Below, piece after piece: positions 27,001-35,045 of a stretch of DNA of 64,000 bases. Where the stretch lies: assembly GCF_032854445.1 (NCBI RefSeq), contig NC_088297.1:800169-864168 (forward strand), in the 5' to 3' direction. Within the stretch, counting starts at the first letter, position 1. The number at the start of each line of letters is the position of its first letter. A program made the position numbers and the translations under genes. The DNA comes from Liolophura sinensis. Its lineage: Eukaryota > Mollusca > Polyplacophora > Chitonida > Chitonidae. The notes beneath the pieces were generated by a model. The model did no database searches and had not been told where the DNA came from. It saw only the letters and a list, made by a program, of their open reading frames with translations.

Positions 27001-30000
27001 CAGAATGTTAATCTGGTAGTTGCATTGGTCTACGTATAATCTACAGGACATGCCTTCAATGGCAGAATGTTAATCTGGTAGTTGCATCAGTCTACGTATA
27101 ATCTACAGGACATGCCTTCAATGGCAGAATGTTAATCTGGTAGTTGCATCAGTCTATGTATAATCTATAGGACATGCCTTCAATGGCAGAATGTTAATCT
27201 GGTAGTTGTATCGGTCTATGTATAATCTACAGGACATGCCTTCAATGGCAGAATGTTAATCTGGTAGTTGCATCAGTCTACGTATAATCTACAGGACATG
27301 CCTTCAATGGCAGAATGTTAATCTGGTAGTTGTATCGGTCTACGTATAATCTACAGGACATGCCTTCAATGGCAGAATGTTAATCTGGTAGTTGCATCGG
27401 TCTACGTATAATCTACAGGACATGCCTTCAATGGCAGAATGTTAATCTGGTAGTTGCATCGGTCTATGTATAATCTACAGGACATGCCTTCAATGGCAGA
27501 ATGTTAATCTGGTAGTTGCATCGGTCTACGTATAATCTACAGGACATGCCTTCAATGGCAGAATGTTAATCTGGTAGTTGCATCGGTCTACGTATAATCT
27601 ACAGGACATGCCTTCAATGGCAGAATGTTAATCTGGTAGTTGCATCAGTCTACGTATAATCTACAGGATATGCCTTCAATGGCAGAATGTTAATCTGGTA
27701 GTTGCATCGGTCTACGTATAATCTACAGGACATGCCTTCAATGGCAGAATGTTAATCTGGTAGTTGTATCGGTCTACGTATAATCTACAGGACATGCCTT
27801 CAATGGCAGAATGTTAATCTGGTAGTTGCATCGGTCTACGTATAATCTACAGGATATGCCTTCAATGGCAGAATGTTAATCTGGTAGTTGCATCAGTCTA
27901 CGTATAATCTACAGGACATGCCTTCAATGGCAGAATGTTAATCTGGTAGTTGCATCAGTCTATGTATAATCTACAGGACATGCCTTCAATGGCAGAATGT
28001 TAATCTGGTAGTTGCATCGGTCTACGTATAATCTACAGGACATGCCTTCAATGGCAGAATGTTAATCTGGTAGTTGCATCGGTCTACGTATAATCTACAG
28101 GACATGCCTTCAATGGCAGAATGTTAATCTGGTAGTTGCATCGGTCTACGTATAATCTACAGGACATGCCTTCAATGGCAGAATGTTAATCTGGTAGTTG
28201 CATCGGTCTACGTATAATCTACAGGACATGCCTTCAATGGCAGAATGTTAATCTGGTAGTTGCATCGGTCTACGTATAATCTACAGGATATGCCTTCAAT
28301 GGCAGAATGTTAATCTGGTAGTTGCATCGGTCTACGTATAATCTACAGGACATGCCTTCAATGGCAGAATGTTAATCTGGTAGTTGTATCGGTCTACGTA
28401 TAATCTACAGGACATGCCTTCAATGGCAGAATGTTAATCTGGTAGTTGCATCGGTCTACGTATAATCTACAGGACATGCCTTCAATGGCAGAATGTTAAT
28501 CTGGTAGTTGTATCAGTCTATGTATAATCTACAGGACATGCCTTCAATGGCAGAATGTTAATCTGGTAGTTGCATCAGTCTATGTATAATCTACAGGACA
28601 TGCCTTCAATGGCAGAATGTTAATCTGGTAGTTGTATCAGTCTATGTATAATCTACAGGACATGCCTTCAATGGCAGAATGTTAATCTGGTAGTTGCATC
28701 GGTCTACGTATAATCTACAGGACATGCCTTCAATGGCAGAATGTTAATCAACTACCTGACCAAATCGAAGTTACCTGCATATTTTTGCCGGCATTTGTGT
28801 GTCCGTCTGCATGTAAATTGCACCGACATATGCAAAATTTAGTACTTTCCAGGAAATTAATACACTTTCCTTTAGTTATAACAAGCCTCATTTCAAAGGT
28901 CTCTCAAGTTCGATGCAAGTTTAAGTGAAACTAGGTGGGAGCTAAGGTGTGATTTTATGGTAGTTGCACCAATGAATACAGCTTCTATAGTCGGGCCTGT
29001 TGACTCAATGGCACAGCGCGGCACCAACTTTAAAATCACGCTGTTTAGCCGCGTTACTTTATGAGATCCCCCTTCATCTTATCTTGCATGAATTGATGTG
29101 AATTCGCAAGTCTGCTGAAATGCTGATTTGGTTTCTTACACAGTATTCTGGACGTAGCCAGAAGACTTTCATCTGCGACCACTCCCCTTACCTGTCCCTT
29201 GTCACATCCCCTTTCAGCAGGACTACGCTACCGTTCTCAAACCCTATGGCCATCCAGTTGAGGTTTTCATGGACGGTGAAACATGTGACCTAAAAACAAG
29301 AGACATTTTTGCTGAACTACAGCAACGACACAGGTGAATGGATTTTATCTGACTGATTTGTGTCACCACACATTGTAAGCAATAATGTACGATATTGTCC
29401 CCTGTATACCATTCCATGTACATGGATTGGTCAGTTCTCGCACAACCAACTATACGGACTGAAGTGGGGGTGGGAGAACTGGGAAAGGGCTTCCAAGGGA
29501 GATAACTGTCAGAGACGAGGTCCATATAACAATGTAACTGATGTCATGCGATCTTTACAGCAAAATGTAGCCTGCAACGGTCAAATGATGACACGAATAT
29601 GATATATGTATAATACTCAAGAATATTTCACTTGCTACGCTGCAGTCAGTGTCATGGATGGAGCCAATCACAGTCAGTTTACTTCCCTGCTTATGACACA
29701 AACAGCAGCACCATCACCCAGTTTATTGTCAAAAAGGACACGAAAACAACAGACCCAGAAATTATCCAAGATGTATGATACACTCACTCTTTCCTGAAGG
29801 GCCTACGTGCCCTAGTGGTCAGAGTACAAGCGTAGCAGAATAACCCAGGAACTTTTCACCAATGCGACAGCTGGCTTCTTCCCCGGTCGTACGTGGGAAG
29901 GTCTTTAGCAGCCTGCAGATGGTCAAGGGTTTCCCTGTGCCTGGTTTCCTCCCCCCACCCCCAATGATGCTGGCCGCATTGTATAAGTGAAATATCCTTG

Positions 30001-33000
30001 AGCACGGCATAAAACATTCAAAGGGGAACAAACTAGTGTGTATTTTTAATGCAGGTAAGTTTGGCTGCTGTCAGTGCAAACCTCTCTGAGATTGGTTTCA
30101 TTGAGTTGGGTTTCGGAAATCTACCCCAAGTTTTTGTAGTGGCAGGGATGGCAGTCTTATGATGAATATTAAAATTTTAAAACAGCTCACTTGAGTCCAT
30201 GCTTTCACACTTTTACTTTCAAATGTGCATCTGCCATTGTGTGTGTACAAACTGCTTACGTGTAGTTGGTGTACGTAAATCTGTCGCAAGTGTTTCGAAA
30301 GACTCCTGACCAGAACTGTGATTAGGCTAATCACGATCATGACAATATCTGCTGTAGGTTCCAAAAAAAAAATGAAAGAAAATATGAAACAAAAAAACAC
30401 TTTCAAATGCTTTACTGCATTACTCACAGGAGTAGGTTTGTTTCCTGGTATGGCTCTTGCAATCCTCGTGCATACTGGACTTCCCTTCTCCATCTATATA
30501 ACAGAAACAAACTTATCAGCAAAATCAAACATACATACGCATAATCTGAATTTTAATACTGTAAATTTTGGAAAACTATACAGGAAATGACTATTGTGTT
30601 CATTACAATATCTTAATTCCGGTTTTGTTGATGCCAAATTGTAATCTTACAGGAGAAGAAAATTTAAATGTCAATCAAATACCACTGAAAAGAGTATGTA
30701 CATCCTCACAGGTGCATGCCATAAAAAAGTTCTAATATGTACCTCAAGCTGATAAATTATAAATAAAGTCAGCGCCAGAATCTGCTGTGGGCGACTCCAT
30801 TTTCCCTAAGAACTAGTCCTAAATTCCTTTGTGTTAGGAGGAGAATTGCCGTTGAAAACTGTTGAAATGTAGTTCATACATTTCCGGTAGAACTCTTCTT
30901 CCGCAGGAGGTTAGCGAACAGTACAGTTCGTTTTCCGTTTGACGATTGGGAAACCGGAATGTTGGACGTAGATTCCGAGTTTACACAAACAAACCGGCAG
31001 CTTTAACGACTCTCACTGGCTGAGAGGCAACACACCCCCAGCATAAATTACAGGGTGTTAAAAACTCAGCGATTTATGCCAGCTTTGCCGTTTTCAGCCT
31101 TTACGTGTATGGCGAGGAAAAATGGCAAAATTATGAAGCAGGCACCACCAGATAGAAAAAAATGTGTTCTTTTCAGCCCATTGCGTCAAATTTATAAGTT
31201 TTCTTGTCCTTTAAAATGAAATCATAATGTACCACATGAACTAGACATCACATGCTATAAACAATACAAGGTCAAGGTCAAGGTAAAGCAGGTATCCTTT
31301 CCCAAACCAACATGTATTTTCCTGTGCACACATACAACCTCCGTAATGCGTCCTATTTGACATTTTTTAAACGGAAATCCCTCGGGGAGGGGGTCGCAAT
31401 TTGTAAGGTCACACTCGGCTCCTGCTATATTCATATCTCCATATTTAGTCCACAATCCAGCAAAACTTTGAACAAACAACCATGTTCGGCATCTCTAACC
31501 ACAATGTGGATTATTCAATTGTCTTACACAGCGGATGATCTTTTATCTATGAAGAATAGCCTTCACTATGGCAAAAAGTCTCTATCTTGGAGAATACTCA
31601 GCTAAGCTTTCCGAAGGCAAACATGGTCACTTGTTCAAAATATTGGTCTACAAGTGACCGATTTAAACAGAACAGAAGTTTGCTTTGGTCCAACATAAGT
31701 GGGATCCCCTCAGCTATGGATTGAGAAAATCTCCGGTCCGGTAGGAAAACATTGCCAGTATCGTTAGCATACAATGTCAAATTCTAATCTCTCAAATCAG
31801 TGGTCTGACCAGATTTTCATTTCCTTGGGTACATCACCTATATGAATTACCTTCTCCAAGTTCCATACTTTAATCAACGGGTTGATTCCTTGTTCATCTT
31901 CCTGCAACAAATGGTCCACATTTGGTCAACGTCTTCATGTTTGAAAAATTCCTCCTGGCCAAATTATACTTCTGATCATTGAACACGTTGAAAGCTTACG
32001 CAGGACTCGTACAGTTATATTTAAAAAAAAAAAATAACTGGAACTTATTGAGAATTGAGAAAGACTGGTTAAAATTATATACCTGTATACCAGTATTTTG
32101 GTTTGCATATTTTTGCTAAATTAAGCTTAATTAACAATTTAAATTTTTTTCAGGTGTTTTCATGGTATGTAACATTTTGATTATTTTACCCCGATAGTTA
32201 GGAGAAGGTTGTGCTGCTTCATCTGGAATATATGAGAGACTCTGATTTCGTACGCCTTGAAGGCAGACATCTGCAACTGTCGTGTGATGAAATACAACAC
32301 CCCTTCATGGTCGCCAACGACGATCTGACCACGCCCACTGGCAACCGCTGCAATATTGACATCCTGTGACAGATAATATATGTGTATCATTTATATGGAT
32401 TTATTCATGTATACATCAGCAAAATAAAAATATGACAAAAAAAAAGGCAAAGATTTCGTCTACTTACTGCAAGCTTGTCAAAAACAGTATTTCCTTCTGG
32501 TTCCTTCACCGCTTCCTTGTCAAAGAAGTTGAAGCGTCTCCACTGAAATGATAAAGCATCTGGTAATGAGCGGCAGTACCAAAAGTCAGGTTATTATGGG
32601 TTGGAAATGTAGCTGAAATTAGTTTTTGACATTGAAATCCCCAGAAAACCACTGCCTGATTGAAGCTTATTAAGCGAATTAACCCAGAAAGGGGAAGAAA
32701 CAGTGTATTTTCAATGCGGGTAAGTTTGGCTGCTGTCAGTGCGAACCTCTCTGAGATTGGTTCCAAGTTGGCTTTCGGGACTCTACCCGAAGGTTTTTGA
32801 GTGGCAGGGATGGACTCTGTCTTATGATGAATATCAAAATTTTAAAACAGCTCACTTGAGTCCATGCTTTCACACTTCTACTTTCAAATGTGCATCTGCC
32901 ATTGTGTGTGCACAAACTGTTTACGTGTAGTTGGTGTTCGCAAATCTTTCGCAAGTGTTTTGAAAGACTCCTGACCAGAACTGCGATTAGACTAATCACG

Positions 33001-34341
33001 ATCATGACAATATCTGCTGTATGTTCCAGTATGAATAGTCAGACTTTAATATGTTTTCTGTTGACATCATTTTGTAAACTTTCTATCTCAGGTGACGGCA
33101 GCGGGCTTGTGTGCTGGTCTTGTTGGTGTTGAATGGGTTGTTACATCTACAGAACCGAGGTACAGGTTATACCCGGCGTGATTAGCCAGGGTTTAATCCA
33201 TCTCGGCCCGCGAAGGTGTGAAGGATGAACAAACGCCGATATTTCCCCCAATAGTTCTTTTATTGATGACTGGCAGTTGGTTCGCACCGGGAACACTCAA
33301 TGTACCTGCAAGCTCTCGCCGAGGATAGATGACAGGCCAGCTCTCCTCTAATCAAGACTCTTTTAAAATGCAGATTATCCAGTCCTATCGAGTCCGCTAT
33401 GACAGAAATTTTTGTTCCTGGTGCGGTTAATCTTACCTTCTAATCATTAAAAACAAATTACAATGTTTTTCGATACATGTAATTACCAATCCATTTTCCC
33501 ACAAACCCTCTACCAAAAACAGTCCAGTTCTTAATGTAAACTAGTCCGGGGTGCATACATCATTGTTTAACTTTGGGCACGCAGCCCAAGCGTGAGTGGC
33601 ATTTCCAGAATTGACAACAAAGAGCGCACCGAGCATTCGTATACTTACAAACATTGGCCAGCAATGCACTGAACATTATGCAGCTATAATGATCACCATA
33701 CATTTACAGATAAAACATACAAGACTGAAGTGGGGGCCTCCGTGGCTCAGTCGGTTAGCTGTGAGTTCAAGTCCAGCTCATGCTGGCTTCCTCTCCGGTC
33801 GTAAGTGCGAAGGTCTGGCAGCAACCTGCGGATGGCCGTGGGTTTCCCCCCAGGCTCTGCCCGGTTTCCTCCCAACATAATGCTGGCCGCCGTCGTATAA
33901 GTGAAATATTCTTGAGTACGGATTAAAACACCAATCAAATAAATCAAATATAATATTGAAGTGACACTTAATCCACATATTTTACAATTTTTTTGGTTGT
34001 CTTTGACTATTGTCCGTTTTTATAAAGATGCTAAAGATGAAACCTATATAATTTCCATTACTGATAATTTCACATATATTTAAAACACTACTGTTGTTGT
34101 CTACTTGTCATTCTGACGTTACGGAAAATGGGCCCGAAGTAATGAACTCTTTTCACATCCAAACGTCAGTCAGGGGATAAAAAAGGAACGTCCGAGTCAA
34201 ACAAAATCATTTTTAAGGCATCGTACAAATGCATGGCTGGGACAGTAGCGTACACGTCAACGACATTTTAAGTATCTGAATACAGAAGACCCAAAATGTG
34301 ATTTTTTATCAGAAAGTAACACCCACCTGGATGAAAGCCAT
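48..34341 (-). CDS. VPS11: VPS11, vacuolar protein sorting-associated protein 11 (3' end outside window)
   Basis: Core subunit of the HOPS and CORVET complexes, which tether endosomes and lysosomes before fusion. Exons in transcript order: 34341-34327, 32542-32468, 32363-32190, 31901-31851, 30493-30428, 29289-29192, 21142-21001, 19626-19537, 18447-18311, 17672-17531, 10992-10913, 7224-7071, 6456-6310, 5192-5001, 4480-4375, 2894-2865, 2619-2519, 1829-1746, 1145-1095, 136-48. All have GT-AG borders and the phases join without a stop, giving about 675 residues. The start MAFIQ-WRRFNFFDKE has an in-frame TAG just upstream. Residues 1-330 match the N-terminal beta-propeller (GRGQIVVGDHEG, HENLNWMAIGFENGSV, EWGSLYVV). 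From about 350 the helical solenoid follows (LAKSQQYDQEGLIDIFTQYG, TAIKVCRQAGYFKHALFLAE, DQALVLCQMNNFKAG). The C-terminal RING-H2 is not in the window. Recognition comes from similarity to the vertebrate protein in every exon. Introns are greatly swollen by tandem arrays and one 4.6 kb transposon. Confidence 0.95.
238..370. repeat. Short array of a roughly 20-bp unit
   Basis: Six or seven imperfect copies of gatatttatatcactgagtt lie in a VPS11 intron. Confidence 0.85.
903..1045 (-). mobile_element. tRNA-derived SINE (family A), 3' half
   Basis: Tail and body match (gattggtgttttactccata, ccagcattatgatgg, caggttgctggcagacctt). The tRNA head is missing. It lies next to VPS11 exon 1095-1145. Confidence 0.85.
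2088..2515. repeat. About 27-bp minisatellite abutting the donor of VPS11 exon 2519-2619
   Basis: Unit acatcaggaggatgaaaaac plus aacaata, about 16 imperfect copies. The array reaches within a few bases of the exon's GT donor, so the start of that intron is itself repeat sequence. Confidence 0.9.
2988..3184 (+). mobile_element. SINE family A, lacking most of the tRNA head
   Basis: Runs from aatgcggtcactgtgagctc through ggtctgccagcaacctgcgg to the tail gtaccgcataaaacaccaat and (aaat)n. Confidence 0.9.
3403..3644 (-). mobile_element. SINE family A, near complete
   Basis: Tail atttatttgattggtgtttt at 3406, body, and the first part of the head (gctgcgctagtgcc). It lies 220 bp from the previous copy in opposite orientation. 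Confidence 0.92.
3965..4210. repeat. Array of caatcaataaatcaattggc-like units
   Basis: Degenerate tandem repeat built on the tetramer aatc, with interspersed ggcc, in a VPS11 intron. A short open frame of NQSINKSIGQ type across it is an artefact of the repeat. Confidence 0.9.
4500..4995. other. VPS11 intron, nothing recognised
   Basis: AT-rich sequence with a weak duplication (aggayttaagcatagcytga, at about 4838 and 4898). Confidence 0.5.
5363..5465 (-). mobile_element. SINE family A fragment
   Basis: Tail and start of the body only; it degrades after ggaggaaaccgg. Confidence 0.75.
5516..5594. repeat. Inverted repeat, 19-bp arms with one mismatch
   Basis: 5516-5534 (ggagtatgttcaagaccac) is the reverse complement of 5576-5594 (gtggtcttgaacaaactcc) except for one base; the loop is 41 bp. 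Confidence 0.88.
5600..6305. other. VPS11 intron, nothing recognised
   Basis: Unique-looking AT-rich sequence between exons 6310-6456 and 5001-5192, after the SINE fragment and hairpin. Confidence 0.5.
6821..6956. repeat. Two-copy 66/69-bp tandem duplication
   Basis: The unit starting atgggtggagaccarcagac is repeated once at 6887; the second copy has three extra bases. Confidence 0.9.
7481..10168. repeat. 93-bp minisatellite, about 29 copies, open as a 903-codon frame on plus
   Basis: The unit encodes MYLWLSCVEVVTCSRSRTCD then IMTSMSYTHSH (31 codons) on the plus strand, antisense to VPS11, in the intron between 10913-10992 and 7071-7224. Some units lack 6 bp, which keeps frame. Since 93 is divisible by three and the unit has no stop in this frame, openness needs no selection. 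There is no plausible promoter or domain. The frame closes in SINE sequence at 10230. Confidence 0.95.
10172..10257 (+). mobile_element. SINE family A, 3' fragment
   Basis: cctcccaccataattctggc to the tail aaatattcttgagtaataaa; it closes the 93-bp array. Confidence 0.75.
10350..10545. mobile_element. MITE-like element, family 2, reverse orientation
   Basis: tccaccttttcacatgtttg at one end, and ggccaatccaaccaatttaa then gtctccaaaatcat inside, complementary to the 18500 copy. Confidence 0.65.
10549..10783 (-). mobile_element. SINE family A, diverged
   Basis: (attt)n tail, gtggccagcattatgctgag body, and ggtgagaggctcctgggtta next to the head. Confidence 0.85.
10993..11880. repeat. 89-bp minisatellite, about 10 copies, containing a copied VPS11 splice acceptor
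   Basis: The period is 89 bp (88 where one C is missing). The array starts exactly at the 5' edge of the VPS11 exon 10913-10992. Each unit contains, on the minus strand, ttacattcag|atgtctc or a close relative of the true acceptor gtatgtttcag|atgtttc, so the array lies upstream of the exon in the transcript and repeats its splice site. Confidence 0.92.
12325..12634. repeat. GTGGTAAAG minisatellite, left part
   Basis: Irregular tandem repeat of about 12 bp (gtggtaaagttg / gtggtaaagctg). It is interrupted by the 4.59 kb transposon and resumes at 17226. Confidence 0.9.
12635..13087 (+). repeat. Left 453-bp terminal direct repeat of the transposon
   Basis: By-eye comparison with 16773-17225 shows no differences. 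The repeat has its own imperfect inverted ends (GACCCCCATTA and TAATGGGGGTC). The flanks of this single copy (AGTT and TGTA) do not match, so it is not an independent insertion with its own target duplication. Confidence 0.9.
13088..13339. other. Left interior of the transposon, no gene seen
   Basis: AT-rich sequence between the left terminal repeat and the endonuclease-domain remnant, with no coding signal. It probably holds the promoter and leader of that gene. Confidence 0.4.
13340..13734 (+). pseudogene. Broken zinc-binding homing-endonuclease-type (I-PpoI-like, His-Me finger) domain gene
   Basis: The first frame opens at 13346 (METFRAEIAAKIESFS) and runs through CRVWTGPLTRDGRYGLASY and ISRLVYMARQGLSH to LDPKLD, then stops at 13589-13591. 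A second frame continues from about 13571: CHNTRCVNVDHTSLEPHCVN, then NRQRCCNVGRCLGHGQYARC, ending at the TAA at 13732-13734. The Cys/His pattern (C-x4-C-x4-H, then C/C/H/C) is that of the zinc-binding loop region of I-PpoI-type endonucleases, found in metazoan proteins often near such transposases. At the frame break the Ser-His-Leu that should precede CHN, and which carries the catalytic His, is absent. It looks like a small deletion that both shifts frame and removes the active site. An intron is not evident. Confidence 0.75.
13844..15898 (-). CDS. Mutator-like DDE transposase, 684 residues
   Basis: A single uninterrupted frame filling more than half the element's interior. It resembles the metazoan 'Mutator-like transposase domain' proteins in order and motifs: a basic start (MKGDRKRKQSRFQAGK, where residue 32 may be the real initiator), KWGLAWAFSFKCCDCDYVSG with a Cys pair near 169-172, ATDTRYNS (Asp about 277), HVTTDGDSRSAKGVEDSI (Asp about 380), the zinc-like cluster CYGGDCSKCRRNSVVC near 486-501, WWERSLFLSASKLCPFNMDD, and QKCEAVNRSLSVSLPKNVTY (Glu about 560). 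These acidic residues are my candidates for the catalytic triad. Predicted role: cutting and joining the element's ends in the nucleus. The intact frame suggests recent activity. Assignment to MULE, Kolobok or another superfamily is not settled; the 4-bp target duplication disfavours a classic MULE (usually 8-11 bp). Confidence 0.8.
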   Translation of the reverse strand: MNLTFPIRQPPSTPILVSLTVNKANNLPQNTMKGDRKRKQSRFQAGKAQDRSNNLSAVTDMLNPLPGCSLMDTDFQPNQEAVRTHQPDTKRIQRPRRCKVDSTAGSDRDTHEREWAAEGMRLIDIQKMVCIWNKVMLEHSETKDHCPLPRLEIAAEKKWGLAWAFSFKCCDCDYVSGFHKFYKEVECNRPGQKAAAVNRALQVGLQDTPMGNTRARLLFAAMDVPPATRRNMHRTANHVASAIAKLNREDMANKVEEVKAYKRQRGEDDSTIDLATDTRYNSITITSPKKPGQNASQAISLAVETSTDKQYIVSAALKNKLCWTGSWLRGKGFQVKCPGGHEECTANTNPHAPWSEYNMGNEIGEGLARQGVLAKHVTTDGDSRSAKGVEDSIRLVEPLWEVERLADPTHLGRSQFKKCNQAKFSDAMFEGQGRTREARKKAQKVLSQDVKARCSLIFSQLMSEHIGDIRKIKAYLPRVVDATVRCYGGDCSKCRRNSVVCSGGETSSWWERSLFLSASKLCPFNMDDNDRKLLTEVLHMRLSETAVTSLRMNTSTQKCEAVNRSLSVSLPKNVTYSRNMEGRAASTIHRLNNGQDKSTAAKLQAVGASISPRSEKTVQQIERVNQYHKVYKKRQTVKGRSLRNTARKLREHIEYRLSNPEEKTDYAKGQLDNTPTDHTYARYL
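15899..16772. other. Right interior of the transposon, upstream of the transposase; no gene seen
   Basis: No open frame resembles a protein. A run of G at 16055-16065 and AT-rich sequence beyond are the only notable points. The transposase promoter is expected here. Confidence 0.4.
16773..17225 (+). repeat. Right 453-bp terminal direct repeat of the transposon
   Basis: Same orientation and apparently the same sequence as 12635-13087, at an offset of exactly 4138 bp. It has the same inverted ends. The inner flank (GATA) does not match the outer flank (AGTT). Confidence 0.9.
17226..17350. repeat. GTGGTAAAG minisatellite, right part
   Basis: Continuation of the 12325-12634 array on the far side of the transposon. 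The two parts rejoin in register if one AGTT is removed. Confidence 0.9.
17836..18208 (+). mobile_element. tRNA-derived SINE (family B), full length
   Basis: tRNA-like head ggatagcacagttggtagag, then a body with ctggttgacccgtatcagta, the 3' part gttgagtacgatgttaaacc and the tail (actc)n. The tail and 3' end differ from family A. Confidence 0.9.
18500..18732. mobile_element. MITE-like element, family 2
   Basis: Inverted ends ctcaaccttttcgcatatg and catgcgaaaaggttgaag. Interior tttgattttggagtcaaaac and cttcacaaaaagtataattt recur at 53718, 52080 and, reversed, near 10340. Confidence 0.78.
18833..18972 (+). mobile_element. SINE family A, 3' half
   Basis: Body from aaggtctgacagcaacctgc to the tail acggcataaaacaccaatca and an A-rich end. 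Confidence 0.9.
19342..19442. mobile_element. Small hairpin element with 23-bp inverted ends
   Basis: 19342-19364 (aacacccctttggagaaagt...) pairs with 19420-19442 (...cctccaagggggtgtt) with about three mismatches. The 101-bp unit looks like a short MITE in a VPS11 intron. Confidence 0.7.
19755..20447. repeat. 41-bp minisatellite, about 16 copies
   Basis: The unit is about cattatactcacaccagact then gaccagaactttgtccaatca, in the VPS11 intron upstream of exon 19537-19626. Confidence 0.93.
20578..20668 (-). mobile_element. SINE family A, 5' half
   Basis: Only the part next to the tRNA head (accgcattggtgagaggctc) remains. Confidence 0.75.
20836..20942. repeat. 12-bp array (aacatgaacacc)
   Basis: About nine imperfect copies end roughly 60 bp from the VPS11 exon 21001-21142. 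Confidence 0.85.
21247..28748. repeat. Giant minisatellite: about 121 copies of a 62-bp unit
   Basis: The unit begins ctggtagttgcatcagtcta and ends caatggcagaatgttaat. Copies differ almost only at three positions (catcRgtcta, taYgta, cagRatg), with rare private variants such as gatatgcc and gtattggt. The array makes up 12% of the window and sits in the VPS11 intron between the exons at 29192-29289 and 21001-21142. No frame stays open. The strict 62-bp spacing without deletions shows strong homogenisation. Confidence 0.98.
29607..29668 (-). mobile_element. SINE family A tail fragment
   Basis: atactcaagaatatttcact followed by a degraded body. Confidence 0.7.
29801..30022 (+). mobile_element. 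SINE family A, near complete, diverged
   Basis: Head gggcctacgtgccctagtgg is present; the body and tail (cacggcataaaaca) follow. Confidence 0.85.
30036..30362. repeat. Dispersed 326-bp repeat, copy 1
   Basis: Matches 32702-33028 in the same orientation with scattered differences (taagtttggctgctgtcagt, aaacagctcacttgagtcca, gactaatcacgatcatgac-like end). It ends 65 bp from VPS11 exon 30428-30493. Confidence 0.88.
30651..31213. mobile_element. MITE-like element, family 1
   Basis: Ends aggagaagaaaattt and aagttttcttgtccttta are inverted repeats. The interior matches 40474-41040 over about 560 bp (for example cagcgccagaatctgctgtg). Confidence 0.75.
31214..31850. other. VPS11 intron, nothing recognised
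   Basis: Short open frames only, no protein-like pattern. Confidence 0.45.
32702..33028. repeat. Dispersed 326-bp repeat, copy 2
   Basis: Partner of 30036-30362, 2.67 kb away in another VPS11 intron. Confidence 0.88.
33029..33732. other. VPS11 first intron, GC-richer unidentified block
   Basis: Bases 33060-33400 are noticeably GC-richer than the surroundings and may be part of an old repeat. I cannot name it and see no coding frame. Confidence 0.4.
33733..33945 (+). mobile_element. SINE family A with a deletion in the head
   Basis: ggggcctccgtggctcagtc (A-box region), then a jump to gctgtgagttcaagtccagc (B-box region). The body and tail are intact. Confidence 0.92.
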
Positions 34342-35045
34342 CCTTATCTACTGTTAGTCCCAGTTGCGTATTTATTGTTCAGTTTAATGACTATAGTCTT
34401 ATAGTCAGTTTTGACGATTATTTCTAGATTTGAATAATCAAAGTCAGTAATATGTCAATGATTAAGCCTTAATATTTGAATACGGTAGTGCGGCGATTAG
34501 ATGGTGAAATAGCTTCGCTTGACAACGCACTGGCGCGTCGTAACTTGTCAAAATTGACATGTTTACGTGAGAAATCGGCCAAAGGTTTTTTGTTCATCTT
34601 GGAAAGACTGCAACTTCGGGTAAAGGTTTAACTTTAACATTATCTGCAAACTATGCACAATACACCAGACTTGATGTAAAAGGGAATTTAAACTGGCAGT
34701 TCGAATGTTGCGTGCAGCCTGCGACGGAATGGCCGGGCAAGGCAGTGCGCGCATGTAACTACTGACACCGGTATTTATTATATGTGCTGCTCGAGATAGT
34801 GAGTTTTTTCTTCACTTTAACTTTTAAATATTTCTTGAGACGCTTTTTGTCCTAGATAGGAATGGTGGATCCTATCATTTATTCACTAAATTTATTTACT
34901 TGTACCGGTATATACCTGCAGGCCTGTATAATGTACAACTGTACTGTACGTAATAGTACGCCAAAATTGTGAACAGGCTTGTGCATGCAGTTCTTTCATA
35001 CTTCTGTTTGTCTGACAGGGAAGTTTGTGTGCTGACTGACAGGCT
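34342..35045. promoter_or_regulatory. Divergent promoter region between VPS11 and the coiled-coil gene
   Basis: This 704-bp interval lies between the start codons of two genes transcribed away from each other, so it must hold both 5' untranslated regions and probably a shared bidirectional promoter. It is free of the tandem arrays and SINEs that fill the rest of the window. It contains CpG-bearing stretches around 34490-34545 and 34700-34760. I see no convincing TATA box at a useful position. Transcription starts cannot be placed from sequence alone. Confidence 0.55.

Noticed and set aside
21247-28748. CRISPR-like repeat array
   Set aside because: The whole 62-bp unit is conserved with no variable spacers; this is eukaryotic minisatellite DNA.
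32702-33005. 89-residue minus-strand frame similar to one at 30098-30493
   Set aside because: Both lie in the two copies of a dispersed 326-bp repeat; the 30428-30493 part that is real belongs to VPS11.
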